NCBI GenBank assembly: GCA_023614405.1
Contig: CM042684.1
Span: forward strand, 465,815,650 to 465,879,649
DNA length: 64,000 nt
Direction: 5' to 3'
DNA from: Avena insularis
Lineage: Eukaryota > Streptophyta > Magnoliopsida > Poales > Poaceae
Shown: in pieces, positions 21,924 to 31,958 of the stretch
Position numbering within the stretch: the stretch's first letter is position 1
Layout: each line of letters opens with the position of its first letter
The notes under the pieces: model-generated
Told to the model about the DNA's origin: nothing
What the model saw: only the letters and a program-made list of their open reading frames with translations
Databases searched by the model: none
Program-made: the position numbers and the translations under genes

Positions 21924-23347
21924 TGATGACCCACAAGTATAGGGGGTGTATCGGAGTATTTTCGAGGGAAATGAAACCCAATTTATTGATTCGACACAAG
22001 GGGAGCCAAAGAATATTTATCAACCTTAACAACTGAGTTGTCAATTCAGCTGCACTCTTGGTCACAACAGTTTATCAATAGCAACAGTTTTGTAGTAGGA
22101 ATAGTAAAGTAAAAGCAGTAGTAAAGCAAAGACAGTAGTAACAAAAGAAGTAAAAAGTGGGATTCGAGTGCGGTAGGCATAGGGATGGATGGACGGGCGT
22201 TGCATGGACAAGACAATTCACATAGCAATCAGAACATAGGGCAATTGCAGATAAATAAGATAAAGCATCCAAGTACTAGACAATCCTAGGCATGTGTTCC
22301 ATATATAGTCATACGTGCTCGCAATGAGAACTTGCACAACATCTTTTATCCTACCAGCCCGTTTGCAGCGAGGCCTCTAGGGAACTACTGGCAATTAAGG
22401 TGCTCCTTTTAATAGAGCACCGGAGCAAAGCATTAATACTCCATGAACACATGTGATCCTCGCATCAAAGCCCTTCCCTTCCGGTTATCCCGATTTCTGT
22501 CACTTCGGGGCCATAGGTTTCGGACAACAACGTGTGTATACAACTTGCAGATAAGACCAAGAACAATACTATCATAATGAATCAATAATACTTTCAGATC
22601 TGAAATCATGGCAGTCGGGCCCTAGTGACAAGCATTAAGCACAACAAGTAACAACAAAGTCATAAAGCACTAATAAAAGATACTAGGCACCATGCCCTAA
22701 CAATCTGATGCCATTACATGAACGATCTCATCCAATCCCTACCATCCCCATAGCCTACAGCGGGGGATTACTCACTCATAGATGGGGGAAACATGGATGG
22801 TCGATGGAGAAGTGATGGTGATGATGATGGCGATGATATCCTCCAATTCCCTGTCCCGGCAGGGTGCCAGAATGGAGTTTCTGGTGCTGTTTCTTGGAAT
22901 CTGGTGGTGGCGGCGGAGCGGAACTCCTTCTAGAAAAACGTCGACCCCCCCAAAGTTTTTAGGTCAGAAGGCTTATTATAGGCGAAGAGGGAGACCGAGG
23001 GGGTGCCTGGGGCCACCACACCATGCCCTGGCGTGGCCAGGCCTAGCCCGCGCCTAGGGGTGGTGTGGCCAGCCCCTGGCTCTCCTCCATCTCGTATTCT
23101 GGCTCCTGGAGTCTTTTGGAAAAATAGGCACTTTGGATTTTGTCCCGTCCAATTCCGAGAATATTCATTTTCTGACTTTCCTGGAACCAAAAACAGAAGA
23201 AAACAGGCAGCTGGCACTGTGGCTCTTGTTAATAGGTTAGTCCAAGAAATCATATGAAAAGTACTCCAAAGTGTGGACAAAACACAAAAAAGTAGATAAA
23301 ACCAAGCATGGAGCATCAAAAATTATAGATACATTTGCAATGTATCA
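21924..23347 (-). repeat. 3' LTR of the minus-strand gypsy
   Basis: Matches 36308-37734 over its whole length with scattered differences. On the minus strand it starts TGATACATTGCAAATGTATC and ends TTGTGGGTCATCA. Open frames inside it on either strand are incidental. Confidence 0.93.
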
Positions 23348-23349
23348 AC
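23345..23349. repeat. copia target-site duplication, left copy (TCAAC)
   Basis: TCAAC directly before the copia LTR, identical to 31954-31958. Its TCA is the terminal triplet of the gypsy LTR, so copia hit two bases inside the LTR/internal junction. Confidence 0.93.
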
Positions 23350-25048
23350 TGTTGGAGATATGCCCAAGAGGCAATAATAAAAGTGGCTATTATTATATCT
23401 TTGTGTTTATGATGAATGTTTACATCCCATGCTATAATTGTATTATAAGGAAACACTGATACATGTGTGTTTTGTAAACATAAAAGAGTCCCTAGTAAGC
23501 CTCTTGTGGAACTAGCTTGTTGATTAAATGATGGTCATGGTTTCCTAATCATGGACATTGGATGTCATTAATAACAAGGTTATATCATTAGGAGAATGAT
23601 GTGATGGACACACACCCATAGTAAGCATAGCATAAGATCAAGTCATTAAGTTCATATTGCTATAAGCTTTCAAATGCATAGTAACCTAATCCTTCCACCA
23701 TGAGGTTATGTTAATCACCATCACCGGATGGATACTTTGATGACATCAAACACCGCTTCATAACTGGGTGGTTATAAAGGTGTCATTGGGTATTCTGAAA
23801 GTATGTGTTGAAGCGCATGGACCAAGATTGGGATTTGTCTATCCATATGACGGATAGATATGCTCTGGGCCCTCTCGGTGGAATGTCATCTGGTTAGCTT
23901 GCAAGCATGTGACTAGGTCACAAGGGATGACATAACATGGAACGAGTAAAGAGTACTTATCAGTAACGAGGTAGAACTAAGTATGGAGATACCGACGATC
24001 AAACCTCGGATAAGTAGAATATCGCGTGACAAAGGGAATTGGTTTCGTATGTAAATGGTTCTATCGATCACGAAGTCATCGTTGAGTATGTGGGAGCCGT
24101 TATGGATCTCCAGGTCCCGCTGATGGTTATTGATAGGAGATGTGTCTCCATCATGTCTGCATATTCACGAACCGTAGGGTGACACACTTAAGGTTCGAAG
24201 TTGTTTCAAGTAGATATGGAATGTGCGTTGGAGATCGAATGTTGTTCGGAGTCTCGGATTGGATCCAGGACATCACGAGGAGATCCGGAATTGTCCGGAG
24301 AATAAGATTCATATATTGGGGATCATTTTCTAAGTTAGGAAATGTTCCGGAGTGTTTGTATGGAGATTCTAGAAGGTTTCGGAATGTTCTGGAAGGTTCT
24401 AGGAGATTTCTTGGAGTTTGCTTGAAAACCAAGAAAGGATCAAGGAGTCCTTGTGGGGCAAGACAAGGAGTCGTGGGGGAGGAGGACTCCTCCCCTCCTC
24501 CTAATCCGCCGGCCAAGGAAGGGAGGGGAGTCCTACTAGGACTCCCGCTCCCATGGCGCCTCCCTCCTTTAAATAGAGGGGTGGGGGCGCCACCCCCTTG
24601 CCCCCTCCACTTCATACCCTAGCCGCCGCCTCTCTCCTCCTCCTTCCCTCTGCTCAGGCTTAGGCGAAGCCCTGCAGAATTCTCTACTCCACCACCACCA
24701 CCACACCGTCGTGCTGCTGGGATTCCGTGGAGAAGATCTACTACCTCCGGGCCGGGCGAACGGGGAGAGGAAGGTCTGCTTCGACTCCGCACGTGTGACC
24801 GACTGCGGAAGCGCTGCCAGAACGCGGCGCCGGAAGGATCGTCCACACGATCTTGAGATCGGCAAGTGATCGACTACATCAACCCCGAGATCTAATCTCG
24901 TAACGCTTTCGGATCTACGAGGGTTAGTACAGATCTATCTCGTTGCACATGTCTAATAGATTAGATCTTGGCTTTTATCTAGATTAGATCTGGGTTTTGT
25001 TCGTTCTTGCGGTAGAATTTTTTTGTTTTCCATGCTACGAACCCATCA
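23350..25048 (+). repeat. copia 5' LTR (1699 bp)
   Basis: TGTTGGAGAT...GAACCCATCA. A TATA-like TTTAAATA at 24568-24575 is followed by AGAGGGGTGGGGGCGCCACCC and a CCCTAGCC leader. The right LTR (31485-31492) has the same arrangement. Confidence 0.95.
24568..24575 (+). promoter_or_regulatory. candidate copia LTR TATA element
   Basis: TTTAAATA in GC-rich context, conserved in position in the other LTR at 31485-31492. The solo LTR at 48884-50555 has TATATATA at the matching place (50070-50077), which supports the assignment. Confidence 0.55.
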
Positions 25049-25049
25049 G

Positions 25050-25061
25050 TGGTATCAGAGC
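25050..25061 (+). other. copia primer binding site, initiator Met-tRNA type
   Basis: TGGTATCAGAGC begins two bases after the LTR end. The following 1.2 kb up to gag is an untranslated leader with no convincing ORF. Confidence 0.9.
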
Positions 25062-26259
25062 CTTGTCTATGCATAGATCTGTTGCACGAGTAGAACACAA
25101 TGGTTTTGTGGGCGTTGGTGCTCGTGCCGTCTTTTGCTTTGTGTACTTTGCATCTTGCGGTAAGGTGGGATGAAGCGGCTCGGGCTAACCTTAAATGTCA
25201 TCGCGCATGAGACTTGCTCCACGCTTGACGTGTAACTTGCTTTGCACAAGTGGCTTTGCGGGTGTCTGTCTCTCCCACCATAGTATAGATCCAATTTACA
25301 CTTTGCACTTGATAGCACTTGTATCAATGTTGTGGTTTAGTTTTGTAGGTAAGATCCGTTCTTATTCGAAAGCCCCGAACCACGTAAAACATGCAAAGAA
25401 AATTAGAGGCGTCTAACTTGTTTTTGCAGGGGTTTTTGTGATGTGATATGGCCATCATGTGATTGTGATTATATTTGAAGTATGCAATGATCCTTGTTGT
25501 AATATGGCAACCAGTAGGAGCCTAATGGTTGTCTTTAATTCTGTTAAGACCTGCGTGTCTATTCATCTTGTAATAGCTTTATTCCAAGTAGTTGTAATAG
25601 TTGCTGGTGATGATGGACAACCATGAAGCGGCGCCACTGACCTTGACGCAATGCTGGTGATGATGGAGATCATGTCCGTGCTTTGGAGATGGAGATCAAA
25701 GGCATAAGAAGAAAAGGCCATATCATATCACACTAATTATGAATTGCCTGTGATGTTAATCCTTTATGCATCTTGTATTGCTTAGATTGTGACGGTAGCA
25801 TTATAAGATGATCCCTCTCACTAAATTTCAAGTAATAAAGTGTTCGTACTTAGTTGGCACCATTGCTAAGACTCGTCGTCTCGAAGCATCTCGTGATGAT
25901 CGGATGCGATAGATTCTACGTGTGCATACAACGGGTGCAAGCCAGATTTGCACATGCGGAAACTAAGGTTAATCTTGACGAGCCTAGCATGTACAGACAT
26001 GGTCTCGGAACACGGAATACCAAAAGGTAGAGCATGAATCATATAAGTGATATGATGAACATGAAGATTGTTCGCCGATGAAACTACATCTTCTCTCGTG
26101 AAGATCGGACTTGGTGTAGTGGACTTGGTTCGTGTAATAACTAAGACAATGTGAGGGATGTTGTTTTGAGTGGGAGTTCACCTAGTTAATTTAAGAATTA
26201 AAATTGAACTCAATTTATCATAAACTTAGTCTAAACTACTTGCAAATTTGTTGTAGATT

Positions 26260-27060
26260 ATGGCGAATCTCTCCATCAATTTCAATGCGTTCCTAGAGAA
26301 AGAAAAGCTTAAGAACAATGGAAGCAACTTCATGGACTGGCTCCGTGGTCTGAAGATTGTCCTCAGGGCTGGTCAGATGACCTATGTGCTCGAAGCACCG
26401 CTAGGTGACCCACCTGCAGATCATGCCACCAATGACGTAAAGAATGTTTACGCCACTCGGAAAAATCATTACTCCACAGTTCAGTGTGCCATCCTGTACG
26501 GTTTAGAAATGGAGCTCCAGAAGCGTTTTGAGCACCACGACCCATTCGAGATCATTAAGGAGCTCAAGCTCATTTTTGAGACTCACGCAGCCGTGGAGAG
26601 CTATGAGGCCTCCGAAAAGTTCTTTACCTACAAGATGGAAGAGGGAAGCTCCATTAGCGAGCACGTGCTCACCATGTCTGGGCACGCAAACAAGCTCCAA
26701 GAGTTGGGGATAACGATTCCTAATGAGTTAGGGATTCACCGTGTCCTCCAATCACTGCCACCGAGTTATAAGAACTTTGTGATGAACTACAATATGCACT
26801 GCATGAACAAGACATTGCCTGAACTATCGTCCATGCTGAAAACTGCTGAAGTGGAGATCAAGAGGGAGCACCAAGTGTTGATGGTCAATAAGACCACCAA
26901 TTTCAAGAAATAGGCCAAGCCTAAGAAAAAGGGCAACTTCAAGAAGGACGGCAAGAAAGCTGCCGCACCTGCTAAGAAGCCCAAGGCTGGTCCTAAGCCT
27001 GAAACTGAATGCTTCTACTGCAAGGGTGCTGGTCCTTTCGAAGCGTCGCCCCAAGTACAG
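26260..27060 (+). pseudogene. gag: copia gag, truncated by a stop
   Basis: From ATG 26260 a 217-codon frame encodes the UBN2/gag-type capsid: FMDWLRGLKIVLRAG near the start, YEASEKFFTYKMEEG and LPPSYKNFVMNYNMH further in. TAG 26911-26913 then ends it. Codons continue in frame into a Lys-rich stretch and CFYCKG at about 27010. The CCHC knuckle is spoiled there: the expected His and last Cys are absent and small indels shift the frame before pol. The capsid part may still be made, but RNA binding and Gag-Pol continuity are lost. Confidence 0.88.
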
Positions 27061-30000
27061 CAGATCTAAAGAACGGCAACATCAAGAAGAAAGGTATATT
27101 CGATATACATGTTATTGATGTGTATCTTACTAGTAGTCGTAGTAGTGCCTGGGTATTTGATACTGGTTCGGTTGCTCATATTTGTAACTCGAAACAGGAG
27201 CTGCGGAATAAACGAAGACTGGCAAGAGACGAGGTGACGATGCGCGTTGGAAATGGCTCCAAGGTTGATGTGATCGCCGTCGGCACGCTCCCTCTACATC
27301 TACCTTCGGGATTAGTTTTAAATTTGAATAATTGTTATTTGGTGCCTGCGTTAAGCATGAACATTATATCTGGATCTTGTTTATTGCGAGACGGTTACTC
27401 TTTTAAGTCTGAGAATAAAGGTTGTTCGATTTATATGAGTAATATCTTTTATGGTAATGCACCTGAGATGAATGGTTTATTCTTATTGAATCTCGATAGT
27501 AGTGATACACATGTTCACAACATAGATGCTAAACGAATAAAATTGAATGATAATTCTACATACATGTGGCACTATCGTCTTGGTCACATTGGAGTGAAGC
27601 GTATGAAGAAACTCCATTCTGATGGACTTCTTGAATCACTTGATTTTGAATCACTTGAAAGATGCGAAGCATGTCTAATGGGAAAAATGACTAAGACTCC
27701 ATTCTCTGGGATAATGGAGCGAGCTACAGACTTATTGGAAATAATACATACCGATGTGTGCGGTCCAATGAGTGTAGCATCGCGTGGTGGATATCGTTAT
27801 GTTCTCACTTTCACGGATGACTTAAGTAGATATGGGTATGTCTACTTTATGAAACATAAGTTCGAAACTTTCGAGAAGTTTAAGGAATTTCAAAGTGAAG
27901 TGGAAAATCATCGTAACAAGAAGATTAAGTTTCTGCGTTCTGACCGCGGAGGTGAATATCTGAGTTATGAGTTTGGCATGCATTTAAAGAAATGTGGAAT
28001 ACTTTCGCAGTTGACACCGCCGGGAACACCACAGCGTAATGGTGTGTCCGAATGTCGTAATCGAACTCTCTTAGATATGGTTCGGTCTATGATGTCTCTT
28101 ACAGATTTACCACTATCGTTTTGGGGCTATGCATTAGAGACAACCGCATTCACTTTAAATAGGGCACCATCTAAATCCGTTGAAACGACACCGTACGAAT
28201 TGTGGTTTGGTAAGAAACCTAAGTTGTCGTTCCTTAAAGTTTGGGGTTGCAAAGCGTATGTAAAGAAGTTACAGCCTGATAAGCTTGAACCCAAAGCGGA
28301 GAAATGCGTCTTCATAGGATACCCTAAAGAAACAATTGGGTATACCTTCTATCATAGATCCAAAGGCAAAGTTTTCGTTGCCAAGAATGGATCCTTTCTT
28401 GAGAAGGAGTTTCTCTCGAAAGAAGTGACTGGAAGGAAAGAAGAACTTGACGAGGTTATTGAAACTTCTCTCGGAGTTGAGAGTAGCGCAGCACCAGAAG
28501 ATGTTTTTGTGCTGCCTGCACCAATTGGAGAGGAAGTTAATGATGGTGATCATGAAACTTCGAATGAAGTTACTACTGAACCTCGCAGGTCAACGAGAGT
28601 TCGTACCACTCCTGATTGGTATGACTCTGCCTTGAACGTCATGTTGGTGGACAACACTGATGACCCTGCGACGTATGAAGAAGCTATGGTGAGCCCAGAT
28701 TCCGACAAATGGCTAGAAGCCATGAAATCCGAGATGGGATCCATGTACGAAAACCAAGTGTGGACTTTGGTGGACTTACCGGATGACCGTAAGGCTGTCG
28801 AGAACAAATGGATTTTCAAAAGAAAAATAGATGTTGATGGTAATGTTACCGTCTATAAAGCTCGACTTGTCGCGAAAGGGTTCCGACAAATTCAAGGAGT
28901 TGACTACGATGAGACTTTCTCACCAGTAGTGAAGCTAAAGTCTGTGAGGATTTTGTTAGCAATCGCTGCATATTTTGATTATGAAATTTGGCAGATGGAT
29001 GTCAAAACAGAGTTCCTTAATGGTGACATTGAGGAAGAGTTGTATATGGTACAACCCAAGGGTTTTGTCGATCCTAGTGATGCTGACAAGGTATGCAAAC
29101 TTCAGCGCTCCATTTATGGACTAAATCAAGCATCCCGGAGTTGGAATCAATGTTTTGATAAAGTAATCAAAAACTTTGGATTTATACAAACATATGGAGA
29201 AGCTTGTATTTACAAGAAAGTGAGTGGGAGCTCTGTAGCATTCCTAGTACTATATGTAGATGACATATTGTTGATTGGGAATGATATAGAACTTCTTAAT
29301 AGACTCAAAACCTATTTGAATAATAGTTTTTCAATGAAGGATCTTGGCGAAGCGGCATATATTCTAGGCATCAAGATTTATAGAGATAGATCAAGACTCC
29401 TAATAGCGCTTTCACAAAGTACATACTTAGACAAAGTTCTAAAGAAGTTTAGAATGGAAGAGAGCAAGAAAGGGTTCGTGCCCATGTTGTCAGGTAAGAC
29501 CTTGAGTAAGACTCAAAGTCCGACTACGGCAGAAGATAGAGAAAAGATGAATAATATTCCCTATGCCTCGGCCATAGGTTCTATCATGTATGCCATGCTG
29601 TGTACAAGACCGGATATAGCACATGCTGTTAGTTTGACTAGCAGATATCAAAGTGATCCTGGAATGGAACACTGGACAACGGTCAAGAATATCCTAAAGT
29701 ACCTGAATAGTACTAAGGATATGGTTCTTTCTTATGGAGGTGATGAACAGCTTGTTGTAAACGGTTACACTGATGCTAGTTGGAACACCGATCCAGATGA
29801 CTCGAAGTCACAGTCTGGATACGTATTTATTTTGAATGGTGCTGCAGTGAGCTGGAGGAGTGCCAAGCAAAGCGTTGTGGCGAAATCTTCAACTGAATCG
29901 GAATACATAGCTGCTTCGAAGGCTGCACAAGAAGCCATATGGATGAAGGAGTTCATTACTGAACTTGGCGTGGTTCCAAGTGCGTTGGACCCGATGGCCA

Positions 30001-30236
30001 TCTACTGTGACAACACAGGTGCCATAGCTAATGCACAGGAGCCAAGGTCACCTAGCAAGCTGAAGCACATCAAGCTACGTTTCCATGCTATTCGCGAGTA
30101 TGTCCGAGATGGTGACATAAAGATTTGCAAAGTACACACTGATCTGAATGTGGCAGATCCGTTGACTAAACCTCTCCCTAGAGCAAAGCATGACCAACAC
30201 CAGAACGCCATGGGTGTTAGGTATATTACCATGTAA
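27009..30236 (+). CDS. pol: copia pol: protease, integrase, RT, RNase H (intact frame)
   Basis: About 1075 codons without a stop; the first 25 or so are out-of-frame gag-knuckle sequence, and recognisable pol starts near GIFDIHVIDVYL. Protease D51-T52-G53 (WVFDTGS). Integrase: HHCC finger (HYRLGHIG...CEACLMGK), HTDVCGPM, LRSDRGGEY and the Glu of VSECRNRT. RT: copia-type YKARLVAKGF, QMDVKTEFLNG and YVDD at 749-752. RNase H: GYTDASW, SSTESEY, CDNTGA and the terminal KHIKLRFHAIREYV. All catalytic residues I can place are present. In intact relatives gag and pol are one frame; here pol has no proper start, so it would only be made if supplied by readthrough or another element. Confidence 0.93.
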   Translation: MLLLQGCWSFRSVAPSTADLKNGNIKKKGIFDIHVIDVYLTSSRSSAWVFDTGSVAHICNSKQELRNKRRLARDEVTMRVGNGSKVDVIAVGTLPLHLPSGLVLNLNNCYLVPALSMNIISGSCLLRDGYSFKSENKGCSIYMSNIFYGNAPEMNGLFLLNLDSSDTHVHNIDAKRIKLNDNSTYMWHYRLGHIGVKRMKKLHSDGLLESLDFESLERCEACLMGKMTKTPFSGIMERATDLLEIIHTDVCGPMSVASRGGYRYVLTFTDDLSRYGYVYFMKHKFETFEKFKEFQSEVENHRNKKIKFLRSDRGGEYLSYEFGMHLKKCGILSQLTPPGTPQRNGVSECRNRTLLDMVRSMMSLTDLPLSFWGYALETTAFTLNRAPSKSVETTPYELWFGKKPKLSFLKVWGCKAYVKKLQPDKLEPKAEKCVFIGYPKETIGYTFYHRSKGKVFVAKNGSFLEKEFLSKEVTGRKEELDEVIETSLGVESSAAPEDVFVLPAPIGEEVNDGDHETSNEVTTEPRRSTRVRTTPDWYDSALNVMLVDNTDDPATYEEAMVSPDSDKWLEAMKSEMGSMYENQVWTLVDLPDDRKAVENKWIFKRKIDVDGNVTVYKARLVAKGFRQIQGVDYDETFSPVVKLKSVRILLAIAAYFDYEIWQMDVKTEFLNGDIEEELYMVQPKGFVDPSDADKVCKLQRSIYGLNQASRSWNQCFDKVIKNFGFIQTYGEACIYKKVSGSSVAFLVLYVDDILLIGNDIELLNRLKTYLNNSFSMKDLGEAAYILGIKIYRDRSRLLIALSQSTYLDKVLKKFRMEESKKGFVPMLSGKTLSKTQSPTTAEDREKMNNIPYASAIGSIMYAMLCTRPDIAHAVSLTSRYQSDPGMEHWTTVKNILKYLNSTKDMVLSYGGDEQLVVNGYTDASWNTDPDDSKSQSGYVFILNGAAVSWRSAKQSVVAKSSTESEYIAASKAAQEAIWMKEFITELGVVPSALDPMAIYCDNTGAIANAQEPRSPSKLKHIKLRFHAIREYVRDGDIKICKVHTDLNVADPLTKPLPRAKHDQHQNAMGVRYITM

Positions 30237-30258
30237 TCTAGATTATTGACTCTAGTGC

Positions 30259-30269
30259 AAGTGGGAGAC
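30259..30269 (+). other. copia polypurine tract
   Basis: AAGTGGGAGAC directly before the 3' LTR at 30270, as in other Angela/BARE-like elements. Confidence 0.85.
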
Positions 30270-31953
30270 TGTTGGAGATATGCCCAAGAGGCAATAATAA
30301 AAGTGGTTATTATTATATCTTTGTGTTTATGATGAATGTTTACATCCCATGCTATAATTGTATTATAAGGAAACATTGATACATGTGTGTTTTGTAAACA
30401 TAAAAGAGTCCCTAGTAAGCCTCTTGTGGAACTAGCTTGTTGATTAAATGATGATCATGGTTTCCTGATCATGGACATTGGATGTCATTAATAACAAGGT
30501 TATATCATTAGGAGAATGATGTGATGGACGCACACCCATAGTAAGTGTAGCATAAGATCAAGTCATTAAGTTCATATTGCTATAAGCTTTCAAATGCATA
30601 GTAACCTAATCCTTCGACCATGAGGTTATGTTAATCACCATCACCGGATGGGTACTTTGATGACATCAAACACCGCCAGAATCGGGTGGTTATAAAGGTG
30701 TCATTGGGTATTCTGAAAGTATGTGTTGAAGCGCATGGACCAAGATTGGGATTTGTCCATCCATATGACGGATAGATATGCTCTGGGCCCTCTCGGTGGA
30801 ATGTCATCTGGTTAGCTTGCAAGCATGTGACTAGGTCACAAGGGATGACATAACATGGAACGAGTAAAGAGTACTTATCAGTAACGAGGTAGAACTAAGT
30901 ATGGAGATACCGACGATCAAACCTCGGATAAGTAGAATATCGCGTGACAAAGGGAATTGGTTTCGTATGTAAATGGTTCTATCGATCACGAAGTCATCGT
31001 TGAGTATGTGGGAGCCGTTATGGATCTCCAGGTCCCGCTGATGGTTATTGATAGGAGATGTGTCTCCATCATGTCTGCATATTCACGAACCGTAGGGTGA
31101 CACACTTAAGGTTCGAAGTTGTTTCAAGTAGATATGGAATGTGCGTTGGAGATCGAATGTTGTTCGGAGTCTCGGATTGGATCCAGGACATCACGAGGAG
31201 ATCCGGAATTGTCCGGAGAATAAGATTCATATATTGGGGATCATTTTCTAAGTTAGGAAATGTTCCGGAGTGTTTGTATGGAGATTCTAGAAGGTTTCGG
31301 AATGTTCTGGAGGGTTCTAGGAGATTTCTTGGAGTTTGCTTGAAAACCAAGAAAGGATGAAGGAGTCCTTGTGGGGCAAGACAAGGAGTCGTGGGGGAGG
31401 AGGACTCCTCCCCCCTCCCAATCCGCCGGCCAAGGAAGGGAGGGGAGTCCTACTAGGACTCTCCCTCCCATGGTGCCTCCCTCCTTTAAATAGAGGGGTG
31501 GGGGCGCCACCCCCTTGCCCCCTCCACTTCAAGCCCTAGCCGCCGCCTCTCTCCTCCACCTTACCTCAGCTCAGGCTTAGGCGGCTCCTGCAGAATTCTC
31601 TACTCCACCACCACCACCACATCGTCGTGCTGCTGGGATTCCGTGGAGAAGATCTACTACCTCCGCTGCTCACTGGAACAGGGAGAGGAAGGTCTGCCTC
31701 GACTCCGCACGTGTGACCGACTGCGGAAGCGCTGCCGGAAGGATCGTCCACACGATCTTGAGATCGACAAGTGATCGACTACATCAACCCCGAGATCTAA
31801 TCTCGTAGCGCTTACAGATCTACGAGGGTTAGTACAGATCTATCTCGTTGCACATGTCTAATAGATTAGATCTTGGCTTTTATCTAGATTAGATCTGGGT
31901 TTTGTTCGTTCTTGCGGTAGAATTTTTTTGTTTTCCATGCTACGAACCCATCA
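30270..31953 (+). repeat. copia 3' LTR (1684 bp)
   Basis: Same ends as the left LTR; TATA-like TTTAAATA at 31485-31492. It ends CCCATCA and is followed by the TCAAC duplication. Confidence 0.95.
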
Positions 31954-31958
31954 TCAAC
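31954..31958. repeat. copia target-site duplication, right copy (TCAAC)
   Basis: Exact copy of 23345-23349. Confidence 0.93.

Larger units (their letters stand above)
23350..31953 (+). mobile_element. Ty1/copia retrotransposon, BARE1/Angela-like, 8.6 kb
   Basis: LTRs 23350-25048 and 30270-31953, initiator Met-tRNA primer site, gag, then protease-integrase-RT-RNase H in copia order, polypurine tract, and TCAAC duplications outside. LTR length and start (TGTTGGAGATATGCCCAAGAGG) suit the Angela/BARE1/WIS lineage of Triticeae. The pol frame is long and undamaged, but gag has a stop and a ruined zinc knuckle. The LTRs look very similar; a 13-base GC-rich segment near 24825 in the left LTR is missing from the right one. 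Confidence 0.95.

Noticed and set aside
22046..23319. Minus-strand ORFs of 60-129 codons, repeated at 36425-37706
   Set aside because: They lie within the LTRs of the minus-strand gypsy and have no coding motif.
24140..24622. A 160-codon plus-strand gene and its antisense partner in the copia LTR (again at 31058-31532)
   Set aside because: Located inside LTRs over the promoter and leader; the frames are not conserved between the LTR copies.
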